DNA of 64,000 nt from Metabacillus arenae (lineage in GTDB: Bacteria > Bacillota > Bacilli > Bacillales > Bacillaceae): positions 1-64,000 of the forward strand of contig NZ_JACXAI010000033.1 of the NCBI RefSeq assembly GCF_014773385.1, written 5' to 3'. Made by a program: the position numbers and the translations under genes. Position 1 is the stretch's first letter. Every line of letters starts with the position of its first letter. Shown here in pieces: positions 36,003 through 45,299 of the stretch. The notes under the pieces are model-generated. The model was not told the origin of the DNA, did no database searches, and saw only the letters and a program-made list of their open reading frames with translations.

Positions 36003-36515
36003 TTACTCCTCACCATCCAAAAATTCAAGCAATTCAGGCGGGGCGTTCATGACGAAGTTAAATCGATTACGGAATTGGAAACCTCTTGTTAAGGTGACTC
36101 CTAGAATGATGATGCTTATTCCGATTAAAAAATATCTTTCGATTCCGTCAAGAAGGTATCCGCTTAATAAGGTGAAGATAATTAAAATGGTCCATAGAAT
36201 ACTATAGAAAAAAGCTATATAAAACCTCTTCACTAGTTTTCTTTTTGAAAGATGGAACAGGTCTTTTGGAGTAAGTTTTTCTTCAACTAGTTCGTCTCCT
36301 GTTTCTACAAGTGAATCAAACTTGCATATTTGGTAGTTTGCCCATAAAAGCAGGCTTGATAAAAAAAGAAAACTGCTGAAGGCCAGAACGAACAAGTTTC
36401 CTTGCGAAATCGAATATAAGCTGTAAATAAGCACAATACTTACTACTGCTAATGGCCATGGATAAATGATGGGTGCCAGTGGATTTACTCCAAATGATCT
36501 CAAGTCTAATTTCAT
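36003..36515 (-). CDS. Small membrane protein of unknown function
   Basis: 170 residues with four membrane segments in two pairs (about 20-65 and 110-150), a charged middle (DELVEEKLTPKDLFHLSKRK) and an acidic C-terminal tail (PPELLEFLDGEE). I do not recognise the family. The start at 36515 (MKLDLRSFGVNPLAP) has an AGGGGG site about 10 bases upstream; the longer frame to 36587 lacks one. Confidence 0.55.
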   Translation of the reverse strand: MKLDLRSFGVNPLAPIIYPWPLAVVSIVLIYSLYSISQGNLFVLAFSSFLFLSSLLLWANYQICKFDSLVETGDELVEEKLTPKDLFHLSKRKLVKRFYIAFFYSILWTILIIFTLLSGYLLDGIERYFLIGISIIILGVTLTRGFQFRNRFNFVMNAPPELLEFLDGEE

Positions 36516-36939
36516 TGCACAGTTCCCCCTGTATAAGCAATCATACCTTTGACGTATAAGAAATGGAGATTGTTTCAGAACTTTCAACTTTTTTATAATA
36601 ATGACTATAGATAAATGGCTGGCTTCATCAGTACTTCACAAATTAATGGTTTTTCCTCCAATGTGAAATAAAGACCTTTCCGCTTACTATTTTCTATTCC
36701 TCGGAAACTTGTTTTATCGCTTCTCGGCTACCATTATTAGGAGGTTTAGTTGTCTTATACAGACAAGTTAAAGTTTCTTCTTTTTGTTTTTGGGCTGCTA
36801 TTGGCTGAGAGTCTTACTTTCGCAATCCGCTATTGTTTCTGCCTTTTTCCCCTGATGGATGCTCATTTCCCTCACGTACCCATTCCTAAGTCCTTAACAT
36901 ATACTGAATTTATAATCACAGGAATTGGAGGGAAGCTGC
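36516..36939. other. Gap of 424 bases between divergent genes
   Basis: Upstream regions of a small membrane protein gene and tgl. Short open frames occur, but none with a ribosome site; nothing else noted. Confidence 0.4.
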
Positions 36940-37761
36940 ATGATAAAAATACGAAATTACACATTAAACATGAATTTTTTGCAACAAGCAGCTTTTAATA
37001 ATGAACAGCAGGAAATTCTCGATTTTATGGTTAAATATCCGAAGGTTTATAGTTATGACAGTTTCGAGCAGCTAGAATTTGAGCTGGCCGTTCGTGAAGA
37101 TGTGGTAGAATCAGCAAGAGCCTTGTTGAAAAGCGGTGCAACGTTTGAGACTTTCGCAACTTCCTATTGTAATCCGCTTTTTTGGACCTTAAATAGCCAA
37201 GGAGCCTTTATTATAAAAAGAGGTATTCGTCCCTCAGATGCTATTGAAGATATTTATCAAAACGGCCGGCTTTATGGTTTTGAGTGTGCAACAGCAATTG
37301 TTATTTGTTTTTACAGAGCCGTGTTAAAAAATATTGATCGTTTTCAGTTTGATCGGATTTTTTATGGAATGATTTTGTATGATTGGCACTTTGACGATGA
37401 CTTAGGAATTTTCACGACAAGAGGAAATGATTTTCTCCCTGGGGATTGCTTGTATTTTAACAATCCTGATTTTGATCCGGAGACACCGCATTGGCGCGGA
37501 GAAAATACTATTTATTTAGGTGAAGATTTACATTTTGCGCATGGTATAGGAATAAAGGACGGAGAAGGAATCATTGAAGCATTAAATAAATACAGAAGAC
37601 CTTCTGCCTCTCAATCTGCCTATCTCCTGCCCCAAGTTACCCGATTAGATTTCAACTACCTTTTTAACTATAGATCCTTATCCCAAAATACCAGGCCTAA
37701 GAAAAAAATTTCAAATAGATATGCAGCAGGACAAATTGGCGACCACCTTTACCTTTCTTGA
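36940..37761 (+). CDS. tgl: Spore coat protein-glutamine gamma-glutamyltransferase
   Basis: Bacterial transglutaminase that makes epsilon-(gamma-glutamyl)lysine cross-links in the spore coat. 273 residues against about 245 in B. subtilis; the extra length is a C-terminal basic tail. The catalytic Cys is in LYGFECATAIVI near residue 110. Other matching blocks are RALLKSGATFETF, LYDWHFDDDLGIFT, GDCLYFNNPDFDPETPHWRGEN and SQSAYLLPQVTRLD. The ATG at 36940 has GGAGGG at 7 bases; the TTG 15 bases earlier is within the ribosome site region. Indicates a spore former. Confidence 0.93.
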   Translation: MIKIRNYTLNMNFLQQAAFNNEQQEILDFMVKYPKVYSYDSFEQLEFELAVREDVVESARALLKSGATFETFATSYCNPLFWTLNSQGAFIIKRGIRPSDAIEDIYQNGRLYGFECATAIVICFYRAVLKNIDRFQFDRIFYGMILYDWHFDDDLGIFTTRGNDFLPGDCLYFNNPDFDPETPHWRGENTIYLGEDLHFAHGIGIKDGEGIIEALNKYRRPSASQSAYLLPQVTRLDFNYLFNYRSLSQNTRPKKKISNRYAAGQIGDHLYLS

Positions 37762-37839
37762 AGTTATCAATGACTAGGCAGATTTCTTATGTGTAAAAAA
37801 ATGATAGCTCCATAATTGCAGGCTGCTGAAAAGTTACAT

Positions 37840-37893
37840 TTAACTCATTGTCAATTCGTTCAAATCAGGAAGCTCATGTTCTGCTAATTTCAT
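37840..37893 (-). pseudogene. Possible spore-coat (CotF/YraD-like) N-terminal relic
   Basis: A GGAGG site 8 bases before ATG leads into MKLAEHELPDLNELTMS and then a TAA. The sequence resembles, from memory, the N-terminus of CotF-like coat proteins (HELHDLNELTLSC), and no continuation is found in any frame. Too short to be sure; it could also be a genuine 17-residue peptide. Confidence 0.35.
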
Positions 37894-38016
37894 TTTTTGG
37901 CCTCCATGTTAATTAATTTTCCTGAAAGAAAGTTTACTTTTATGGAATTTGCTGCCCTGCCCATGCATAATGAATTTATCTATCTAGGTGTCAAATTATT
38001 CGGATTATCAAATAAA

Positions 38017-38037
38017 GCCACTCATTTTCAGAGTGGC
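38017..38037 (-). terminator. Terminator of yjbQ
   Basis: Stem GCCACTC / GAGTGGC, followed on the minus strand by TTTATTTG. Confidence 0.75.
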
Positions 38038-38062
38038 TCAATGATTAATTCGAATTTTTCCC

Positions 38063-38464
38063 TTATCCTTCAATTAATTTAACAAACCAAGTTCGGTTCC
38101 TTGGTCCATCAAATTCACAAAAGTAGATTCCTTGCCATGTGCCTAACAGCAGCTTTCCTTCTGTAATGATAATATTTTGTGATGCACCTACTGTACTTGC
38201 CTTCATATGTGCTGCTGTATTTCCTTCCATATGCAGATCTTTTTGATGATTCCATGGGTACATTTCATCAAACCTTCTAAGCATATCTTTCTTAACATCA
38301 GGATCAGCATTTTCATTAATGGTGATCCCTGCTGTTGTATGGTGAGAGTAAACAATAGCTGTTCCCTCTTTAACACCAGCATCATCAATAAATTGCTGTA
38401 CCTTCTTTGTTATCTCAAGCATTTCATCATGTGAATCTGTCGAGATTGAAAATTTTTTGAGCAT
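38063..38464 (-). CDS. YjbQ family (UPF0047) protein
   Basis: 133-residue protein of the UPF0047 family, a small beta-rich enzyme-like fold. The signature is present: [19 protein letters not shown] near residue 38, [37 protein letters not shown] near 85-122. E. coli YjbQ has weak thiamine phosphate synthase activity in vivo; the true role is unknown. Stand-alone. Confidence 0.9.
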   Translation of the reverse strand: MLKKFSISTDSHDEMLEITKKVQQFIDDAGVKEGTAIVYSHHTTAGITINENADPDVKKDMLRRFDEMYPWNHQKDLHMEGNTAAHMKASTVGASQNIIITEGKLLLGTWQGIYFCEFDGPRNRTWFVKLIEG

Positions 38465-38799
38465 AGAAAGTTCTCCTTTTTTTATAGTGAATCTTCCATC
38501 AGTGGCTCACTGATGGTTATTGTGGGTCACAAACACTGCAACGGACTTGCGCTTTTAATATGTGTTCCTTTTTCCAACGCTTGCAGGCAAGTGATTGCTT
38601 CACCTGCTGCCTAAGACATAAGGATTTACTGACCGTTAAGAGCGTGAAAAATCTGTTTTTTAGAATTAGCGTCAGCAGCTGAAAATTATACCATTTTTAA
38701 TAGTTTTTAAAGAAGCTAATAATCGGTAAACTCCAACATGCGACCTCTTACCTCTTAAATACCTTTGCAGACTTTGTTACAGGTTTTCGAAACCAGCCT
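38465..38799. other. Gap of 335 bases, small hairpin only
   Basis: Contains CCATCAGTGGCTCACTGATGG near 38499 in the yjbQ leader region. No gene recognised. Confidence 0.4.
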
Positions 38800-40461
38800 T
38801 TAAAATAAATATACCCTTGTTTCATATGGCTTTAACGTAAATGATGTTCTATGCTTATGAGTTGGCACCTCATAATTTTGAAGAACAAGTTTATCTAGTG
38901 ACAAAGGCAGCTTACTGTATTGATAATAGGCTTCATTTTTGCTGATGTTAGAAATAACAAGTGCTTTTTTGTTCTCGTATGTTCTTGTATAAGCGTAGAT
39001 CTGCTTGTCATCTTCTAAAATGAGATCATAACTCCCATATACAAAAACTTTATTCTTTTTCCGAAGCTGAATCATATTTTTGTAAAAATTGTAAACAGAA
39101 TAGGGATCACTTACTTGTTTTTCAACATTAATATCCAAGTAATTTGGATTCACACCAAACCATGGCTTAACGTCTGAAAAGCCGCCATGATCGTTTGCAT
39201 TCCATTGCATCGGCGTTCGGGAATTGTCACGGCCTTTATCCCAAATTATCTCCATGATCTCAAGGTGAGGTCTTCCTTTACCTGTTTCAATTTCATACAA
39301 GTTTTTCATTGCCACATCATCATAATCTTCAATTGATGGAAATCGCACATTTGACATGCCGATTTCTTGGCCTTGATAAATAAACGGTGTTCCTTGCATT
39401 AGAAAATACATGGCTGCCAGCGCTTTTGCACTTACTACTAAGTAATCTTTATCATTGCCCCAAGTGGAAACCGATCTCGGTTGGTCATGATTTTCCAGAA
39501 ATAAAGCGTTCCATCCATTGCCTTCAAGACCTTTTTGCCATTTTGATAAGATTTTTTTCAATTTAACCAAGTCAATGTTTCCTTTTACCCCTGTATCCCA
39601 AAGACCTAAATGTTCAAATTGGAAGATCATATTAAAAATTCCGTTCTCTTCCCCCACCCAATCGTGCGCTTGCTCAAGCTTTACTCCGTTCGCCTCACCT
39701 ACCGTCATTATGTCATAACGTGCAAACGTTTGCTCTTTGAGGTCGGTCAAATAATCCATAATTCCATCTACATTCATATGATAATCAAAGGACGGAACAT
39801 AATCTAATTCTTTTGGGTTTGGAAGATCTGGAAACCCTTCTTTTTTGTTAATGTGAGAAATGGCATCAACACGGAATCCATCAATCCCTTTATCGAGCCA
39901 CCAGTTAATCATGTCGTAAACAGCCGTTCTCATCTCTTTGTTTTTCCAGTTTAAATCAGGCTGTTTTGTCGCAAATACATGCATGTAATACTGATCAGTC
40001 TTCGCATCATATTCCCATGCAGATCCACTAAAAATACTTTCCCAGTTGTTAGGCTCTTTGTCGCCCTTTCCATCCTTCCAAATGTACCAATCCCGTTTCG
40101 GGTTATCTTTGGAAGAGCGGGACTCAATGAACCAAGGATGTTCATCACTGGAATGGTTCACCACTAAATCTAATATTAATTTCATTCCGCGATCATGGAC
40201 TTCTCTTAATAATTCATCGAAATCATCCATTGTTCCGAAGTCTTCCATGATATCTTGATAATCGCTAATATCATATCCGTTATCTGCATTTGGTGATTTA
40301 AACATCGGACAAATCCATATGACATCGATTCCAAGATCCTTTAAGTAATCTAATTTATAAATAATTCCCCTTAGATCGCCGACACCGTCTCCATTTGAAT
40401 CTAAAAAGCTCCTCGGATATATTTGATAAGCAACGGCTTCCTTCCACCAAGCTTTCTTCAA
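38800..40461 (-). CDS. malL: Oligo-1,6-glucosidase / alpha-glucosidase (GH13)
   Basis: 553-residue GH13 enzyme that hydrolyses isomaltose-type and other alpha-glucosides in the cytoplasm. Catalytic residues: nucleophile in DGFRVDAISH near 198, acid/base in TVGEANGV near 255, and ENHDQPR near 325; DLVVNHSSDEHPWF lies near 100. The TTG at 40461 (MKKAWWKEAVAYQIYPRSF) is chosen because AAAGGAG is 8 bases upstream and family members start here; the GTG three codons earlier abuts that site. A palindromic cre-like AGAAAGCGCTATCT lies just upstream. No transporter gene adjoins it. Confidence 0.9.
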   Translation of the reverse strand: MKKAWWKEAVAYQIYPRSFLDSNGDGVGDLRGIIYKLDYLKDLGIDVIWICPMFKSPNADNGYDISDYQDIMEDFGTMDDFDELLREVHDRGMKLILDLVVNHSSDEHPWFIESRSSKDNPKRDWYIWKDGKGDKEPNNWESIFSGSAWEYDAKTDQYYMHVFATKQPDLNWKNKEMRTAVYDMINWWLDKGIDGFRVDAISHINKKEGFPDLPNPKELDYVPSFDYHMNVDGIMDYLTDLKEQTFARYDIMTVGEANGVKLEQAHDWVGEENGIFNMIFQFEHLGLWDTGVKGNIDLVKLKKILSKWQKGLEGNGWNALFLENHDQPRSVSTWGNDKDYLVVSAKALAAMYFLMQGTPFIYQGQEIGMSNVRFPSIEDYDDVAMKNLYEIETGKGRPHLEIMEIIWDKGRDNSRTPMQWNANDHGGFSDVKPWFGVNPNYLDINVEKQVSDPYSVYNFYKNMIQLRKKNKVFVYGSYDLILEDDKQIYAYTRTYENKKALVISNISKNEAYYQYSKLPLSLDKLVLQNYEVPTHKHRTSFTLKPYETRVYLF

Positions 40462-40479
40462 TATAAACACTCCTTTACT

Positions 40480-40493
40480 AGAAAGCGCTATCT
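40480..40493. promoter_or_regulatory. Imperfect cre site before malL
   Basis: AGAAAGCGCTATCT matches the palindromic core of the CcpA site but differs at the outer T and A. It lies between the likely -10 (TATAAT) and the malL start. Confidence 0.5.
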
Positions 40494-40576
40494 ATTAGTT
40501 CTAGTTTAAATAGTATTGCACTACCAAACATTATACTTCAAAACTGCAAGTAAATGAATAAAATTTGTGCAAACAT

Positions 40577-40918
40577 TCACATCTTAGCTTCAAAATAAAG
40601 ATGTTTATGCCGATTACATCCAGGGTTAAAGGAGGAATGGCAATAAGGGCAGACTGAATGACTTTGAAAATATTGGTTAATCGTTAACTCATGTTTGCAA
40701 ACTCCACAAAGAATCGCTTTTTCATTAAATTCAGTTTTAGGCCATACTTTTATTGAATGACCTGCTGATTGCTCATGACATTGATAGCAAGGATAATAGG
40801 TTTTACAGCAATAAAATTTTATAGCAATAATATCTTTTTCCGTATGATAATGGACACATCTGGTTTGTTCATCAACTGTTTCTCCATATACCTGAATTCC
40901 ATTCACTTCACAGGTCAT
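40577..40918 (-). CDS. CHY zinc-finger protein
   Basis: 113 residues with the cysteine/histidine pattern of CHY-type zinc fingers: TRCVHYHTEKDIIAIKFYCC, then YYPCYQCH, a CGVCKHELT, and CPYCHSSFNPGCNRHKHLYF at the end. It likely binds three zinc ions. Role in bacteria unknown. The ATG abuts an AAAGGAG site, so the true start may be the GTG four codons on. Stand-alone. Confidence 0.85.
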   Translation of the reverse strand: MTCEVNGIQVYGETVDEQTRCVHYHTEKDIIAIKFYCCKTYYPCYQCHEQSAGHSIKVWPKTEFNEKAILCGVCKHELTINQYFQSHSVCPYCHSSFNPGCNRHKHLYFEAKM

Positions 40919-41060
40919 CTCCTTTCAAAGACGCGTAATTGAAACCTCTTCCATTAAACGACATTACCTTATTTTAATTGTTTTAGTCAAATCCTTTTTT
41001 AACCTTTCGAAGGGAAGGCCTGTCCTTTTTATTCTTTTCAGAGCTATGGTGAGATTGCGA

Positions 41061-41285
41061 TTATTTTTTTGAGGCTGGGTAATAAAATCCTGCAACAATG
41101 ATGATAAAACCAATCAGCAATAAATAAAAAGCATAACTACCTGTAATAATTTGAATGTATTCAATGAAGGTAAAGCGCTCTTTATAGTAATTGTAAGAAT
41201 TCAAATCAAACACTAGCATTAATCCCCCGGCAATCTCTAACAAAACGCCAACCATCAATATACAAAACCTGACAAAGAAGTTCAT
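41061..41285 (-). CDS. Small two-helix membrane protein
   Basis: 74 residues: helix FCILMVGVLLEIAGGLMLVF (about 5-25), a polar loop with NSYNYYKERF, and helix YAFYLLLIGFIIIVAGFYY (about 48-66), then a Lys-rich end. Start chosen at the ATG at 41285 behind GAGGGG. Family not recognised. Confidence 0.5.
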   Translation of the reverse strand: MNFFVRFCILMVGVLLEIAGGLMLVFDLNSYNYYKERFTFIEYIQIITGSYAFYLLLIGFIIIVAGFYYPASKK

Positions 41286-41698
41286 CTCAATCCCCTCGTT
41301 CACCCAGTTTACTTCATGTTTATGGGTTTTAATAAAGGGATATGTTTTATTTACCTTTTTTCTGGTTTTGCAGCAAAAAAGTCTTCTAAATAACGGTTGG
41401 TCCAGTCAATTTTGGAGTTCATTCATCAACCCCGGCAAATCACCTAATTCCGGACATGCTTGGATCAACTCCACCGTTCTGCACGGTAAATTTCCAAAAG
41501 TCTTTAATGAATTAAGAATAACTATCATCTGATTGCTAAAAAAGTACATACTAAGAAAGAAAATCAAAGCGCACCTATTCATACATTAAACGAGGAACAC
41601 AAAAGCCTATTTTTGAGGATTGGCTTGTAAAGCTTGAACTATGGAGAATGCTTTGTTTAATCGACTACAGGCAAAGAATGATGGCAGCAGGTGATACT
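41286..41698. other. Gap of 413 bases upstream of mstX
   Basis: On the minus strand 41406-41528 encodes a 40-residue frame (ending LGDLPGLMNELQN) that reads like real protein but has no ribosome site. I do not recognise it; it may be a gene remnant. No promoter was assigned. Confidence 0.35.
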
Positions 41699-41959
41699 AT
41701 GAAATTAAGAGATGAAGAAAAAAGCTCGTTGAGTGATGCAATTGATAAGATGAATGAAGGATTGGATGTCTTTATACAGTTTTATAACGATGCAGAAGAG
41801 GATAAACCGCTTATTGAGTTTACTAACGAAACGATAAAGATCATTGAAAAGGCTATTGAACATTATGGCCATGAAGAGGTTGAGAAAAAAATTAATACGA
41901 TTGTACGTGAAGTATTATCTTTTTTGCCTAAAGGGAAAAAGGAGGAAGAGAAGTCATGA
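41699..41959 (+). CDS. mstX: Mistic (MstX) membrane-integrating protein
   Basis: 86-residue acidic helical protein similar to Mistic, which inserts into membranes without the translocon and assists the potassium channel YugO. Matching blocks: EEKSSLSDAIDKMNEGLDVFIQFYNDAEEDKPLIEF and EEVEKKINTIVREVLSFL. I chose the ATG at 41699 (MKLRDEEK), behind AGGTGA; this gives the core length seen in many Bacillus species, while the frame open from 41648 would be nearer to the longer B. subtilis form. Its stop overlaps the yugO start (ATGA), showing coupled translation. Confidence 0.85.
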   Translation: MKLRDEEKSSLSDAIDKMNEGLDVFIQFYNDAEEDKPLIEFTNETIKIIEKAIEHYGHEEVEKKINTIVREVLSFLPKGKKEEEKS

Positions 41960-42948
41960 AGTCGAATAAGTTATTAATTGAATGGCTGAAATGGCCCATC
42001 TACGTACGAATCGTCCTATTTGTTCTGCTCATTATTTTAGTGTTTGGAGAAGCCATTACATATATTGAGCCTGAACAGTTTCCAACAGTCTTTGAAGGAA
42101 TCTGGTGGGCTTTGGTGACCATTTCAACAGTAGGATATGGAGATTTTGCGCCAACCACTGTGCCTGGGCGCCTTGCAGGGATCATCTTAATTTTTTTAGG
42201 TGCAAGTTTTATTACTGCTTATTTTGCAACTTTATCAGCAGCTGCCATTCAAAAGCAGCATTCTTACCTTGAAGGTAAAGTGAATTATAAGCAAAAGGAA
42301 CATGTCGTTATTATTGGATGGAATGAAAAAGCTCATCAGATCATTCATAGTTTTAGGAAAATAAAACCCCACAAACAAATTGTTCTCATTGACCGCACGT
42401 TAAAACAATCACCATTAATAGAAAATGTTCATTTTGTTCATGGAAATCCTGTTAATGATCACACATTATTGAAAGCTAATATAGTGGAAGCAGATACAGT
42501 CATTATTACGGCTGATCAACACAGAAGTGAGCTTGAAGCTGATATGCAGTCTGTCTTAGTTTTACTGGCTGTTAAAGGGTTAAATGCTGACATTTATAGT
42601 ATCATTGAAATTCTGACAGAACAGCAATCAAATAACGCTGCAAGAGCAGGAGCAGATGAAATAATTAAATCATATGAATTAAGCAGCCAGTTTATCATGA
42701 GCAGCTTTCTTTCAAAAAATGGATTATCCAAGGTCTATGAGGAACTTAATCCGATTTCAGGGAACTTTTTTAAAGTGATTGACACACCTCCTGATTACAT
42801 TGGAAAAACGTTTAGAGAGGTTCATCAATTATTAATGGAAGAAGAACAAATTTTATTGGGAACAAAAAAAGGAGAGCTTACGAAAATGAATCCGCCGCTC
42901 TCTTACAAAATTGAAACCAACGACCACCTTGTTATCTTATGCCATTAG
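41956..42948 (+). CDS. yugO: Potassium channel with RCK domain
   Basis: 330-residue K+ channel subunit. Two membrane helices (about 15-35 and 70-95) flank a pore helix and selectivity filter TISTVGYGDFAP near residue 54. The cytoplasmic RCK/TrkA-N domain follows (HVVIIGWNEKAHQII, a variant GxGxxG, then IVLIDRT and VHFVHGNPVND), with a shorter C-terminal domain. In B. subtilis YugO carries electrical signalling in biofilms and needs MstX. The overlap with mstX preserves that operon. A terminator follows at 43033. Confidence 0.92.
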   Translation: MKSNKLLIEWLKWPIYVRIVLFVLLIILVFGEAITYIEPEQFPTVFEGIWWALVTISTVGYGDFAPTTVPGRLAGIILIFLGASFITAYFATLSAAAIQKQHSYLEGKVNYKQKEHVVIIGWNEKAHQIIHSFRKIKPHKQIVLIDRTLKQSPLIENVHFVHGNPVNDHTLLKANIVEADTVIITADQHRSELEADMQSVLVLLAVKGLNADIYSIIEILTEQQSNNAARAGADEIIKSYELSSQFIMSSFLSKNGLSKVYEELNPISGNFFKVIDTPPDYIGKTFREVHQLLMEEEQILLGTKKGELTKMNPPLSYKIETNDHLVILCH

Positions 42949-43032
42949 ACTAAGGGTTTACCAGCATACTTTGTTGCTATTCGAAACAAAGACGGCTATT
43001 TCCCTAAGTGAGAGGTTAGATTTGTGACTTGA

Positions 43033-43068
43033 GGCAGTCGGTTAATCACCGATTGCCTTTATTTTTTA
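43033..43068 (+). terminator. Terminator of mstX-yugO
   Basis: Stem GGCAGTCGGT / ACCGATTGCC, then TTTATTTTTT. Confidence 0.85.
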
Positions 43069-43090
43069 GGTCATTTATATGTTTATACCA

Positions 43091-43495
43091 TTAATCTAAT
43101 AAAACTGCTTCAAGTTCTTTTACAAGTGCCTTTCCTATATCAATGTATTTCTCAGGAAATGTCGCGTCTTTATCCTGCGGCTCTGCAAATTGATTAAGGG
43201 TAGCACTCCCATTTCCGACATGAACGTTATCATCAACACCAATTTGATAGACATGTGAAAGCAAAAATGGCCTCCCTAATTTCACCGATGCATTTTCAGA
43301 ATCAAGCTGTCCATCAACGGCCTTAAAAGGTACCCGCAGAAATTGGTAACCCACTTCATCATCCATTTTGTAATCAAAATAGCCATGGTCATAGTCCCAA
43401 TTCCCGCCGATTTCATACCCTATCGGCTTTAATTCTGTTTCTAGATGATACAATTTAAATGACTGTCCTTCTAGCTTCGATGGAATTTCAATCAT
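43091..43495 (-). CDS. yugN: YugN-family protein
   Basis: 134 residues, matching YugN by length and by position next to yugO. Features: IGGNWDYDHGYFDYKMDD near residue 30, LRVPFKAVDGQLDSENA near 54, GRPFLLSHVYQIG near 74 and a conserved PEKYIDIGKALVKELE C-terminus. Function unknown; no membrane segment or signal. Confidence 0.85.
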   Translation of the reverse strand: MIEIPSKLEGQSFKLYHLETELKPIGYEIGGNWDYDHGYFDYKMDDEVGYQFLRVPFKAVDGQLDSENASVKLGRPFLLSHVYQIGVDDNVHVGNGSATLNQFAEPQDKDATFPEKYIDIGKALVKELEAVLLD

Positions 43496-43656
43496 ACTTG
43501 AAGCACCCTCCTTTTTTATGTAAGTTACCCTAATAGAAAAGAAATCATCCGAGAATCAGTTGTATCCTGGAGAGTGGATTACATTTAGGAAAATTTAAAT
43601 TAGCTCCGTACTTTTTTAAAAAAAGGGCATATATTTATACTAAGGGAGGGGTAAAA

Positions 43657-43842
43657 ATGGATAGAATAATTTGGACGTTTTTAGCTAGTATTTTAGCTGG
43701 TTTCGCACTAATTAAAGTTCCTTTGACAAACACCTTTTTAGAAAGCTTATCTCCATTTGTAGTTGTTATCGGAGTTGTAACCGTTTTAGTATTCTCGTTT
43801 GTTCTCATTTATTATGGTGTGAAGACTCTATTTAACAAGTAA
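43657..43842 (+). CDS. Small membrane protein of unknown function
   Basis: 61 residues with two membrane helices. A strong AAGGGAGGGG site precedes the ATG and a strong terminator follows, so it is very probably expressed. It occupies the region where B. subtilis has yugM, but I cannot show homology. Confidence 0.6.
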   Translation: MDRIIWTFLASILAGFALIKVPLTNTFLESLSPFVVVIGVVTVLVFSFVLIYYGVKTLFNK

Positions 43843-43893
43843 CAAACAATAGCCGAGGTATATGACAAACTGATCAAACTTATCTGCAACTAA

Positions 43894-43934
43894 GAGAAAA
43901 GGCGGCTTATGAAAGCCTCCTTTTCTTTTTTTAA
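43894..43934 (+). terminator. Terminator after the 61-residue membrane protein gene
   Basis: Stem AGAAAAGGCGGCTT / AAAGCCTCCTTTTCT with a T run. Confidence 0.85.
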
Positions 43935-44152
43935 CTTTATAGCTCTCAATTCCTTGTCTTATTTACTTTCAGCCTTTTTAATCTCCGAAGATTGGTGGCA
44001 ATTTCCGATTAATTGCTTTTAGCAAAATGCAATTTTTTCGATATAGTCCGAATACTTCCAAGGATTATTTTTGGGTATAGTCCAACTGTTTTTCCAATAT
44101 AATCTAGAGAGTATTATTCTACATATCATTTCGCGGAAGGGAATGCATAAAT

Positions 44153-45076
44153 ATGGCCATAAGCCCGCCTATTTTACAAAGAGGTGATACCGTCGGAATC
44201 GTAACCTTGGGTAGTCCATTAGATGCAACTATTATTAATGAACGAATCAAAGTTCTGAGGACAACGGGATTAAATGTGGTATTGGGCCAGTATCTATATG
44301 CGCAAAACGGGTTTCTTGCGGGCACAGACGAACAAAGGGCCTCCGATTTGATGATGATGTTTGAAAACGAAGAGGTTAAAATGATTCTTCCTTCAAGAGG
44401 TGGTACTGGGGTTGCCGGAATTCTTCCTTACCTTGATTATAATGTGATCAGGAGAAATCCAAAAATCGTTACAGGCTACAGCGATATAACAGTATTGTTA
44501 AACGTACTTCATCAAAGTGTTGATTTAATCTCTTTACAAAGTCTCATGCTTATTGATTTTAGACTTGAGACGCCAGTTTATAATTTTAACCAATTTTTTT
44601 CCGCTTCTTCTGTGTTTTCAACGACTCGCACGATTCAAAATCCACCGGGAATCCCTCAGATAAGCAGGGTTCCCGGCAACGTCACAGGTACACTAGTTGG
44701 GGGAAATTTGACATCGTTTGTTGGTACGCTTGGAACGCCCTTCGAAATCGATACATGGGGGAAAATTCTAGTTCTCGAAGAGACTCACGAACCTGCGAAT
44801 ACAGTTTATAGATACTTGAACCAATTGAAGCTGGCTGGAAAATTCAATGATTGCATCGGTATTATTATGGGGGAATGCACTGCGTGCCCAGTCGCATATG
44901 GCAAGTCATACGAGGATTTAATAAATGAATTCGTCGTTCCCCTCGGAAAACCATTAATGACGAACCTGACAACTGCACATGGATTGTATAAAGCAGCCAT
45001 TCCAATTGGAGCAATGGTTAATTTGGATACTGTCAATAATACATTGACTGTCCTCGAACCAACAGTCAGTATATAA
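44153..45076 (+). CDS. LD-carboxypeptidase (S66 family)
   Basis: 307-residue serine peptidase of family S66, which removes the terminal D-amino acid from cell-wall tetrapeptides (LdcA/YkfA type) or inactivates microcin C-like compounds (MccF type). Catalytic Ser is in VTGYSDITVLLN near residue 108; the Glu is in ILVLEETHEPA near 205 and the His in TAHGLYKAAIPIGA near 275; SRGGTG near 80 is typical. No signal peptide, so cytoplasmic. It interrupts the yug gene order and lacks partners. Confidence 0.87.
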   Translation: MAISPPILQRGDTVGIVTLGSPLDATIINERIKVLRTTGLNVVLGQYLYAQNGFLAGTDEQRASDLMMMFENEEVKMILPSRGGTGVAGILPYLDYNVIRRNPKIVTGYSDITVLLNVLHQSVDLISLQSLMLIDFRLETPVYNFNQFFSASSVFSTTRTIQNPPGIPQISRVPGNVTGTLVGGNLTSFVGTLGTPFEIDTWGKILVLEETHEPANTVYRYLNQLKLAGKFNDCIGIIMGECTACPVAYGKSYEDLINEFVVPLGKPLMTNLTTAHGLYKAAIPIGAMVNLDTVNNTLTVLEPTVSI

Positions 45077-45299
45077 TCTTCTATTCAAGGAATCAAACGA
45101 GCTGTATTTTCGGATTTTACCCCAATACTCTCTCCTATGTTTCAAACCAAATAAGACTTTTCCACAAATTATCATTTTATTTAAACAAAATAAATGTGAC
45201 CAATTTCAACTAAAAAGCAGTCAAAATATGGTCACATCAAACCTTCACTCAATTCTATTGATATTAGGTATAAAAGGAAGTTAGATTCCTAAAAGAACC

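Noticed and set aside
36750-36998. 82-codon frame before tgl
   Set aside because: It overlaps the tgl start in another frame; tgl has the better ribosome site and family support.
41406-41528. 40-residue frame reading LGDLPGLMNELQN
   Set aside because: Looks protein-like but lacks a ribosome site and is unrecognised; kept only as a note in the gap entry.
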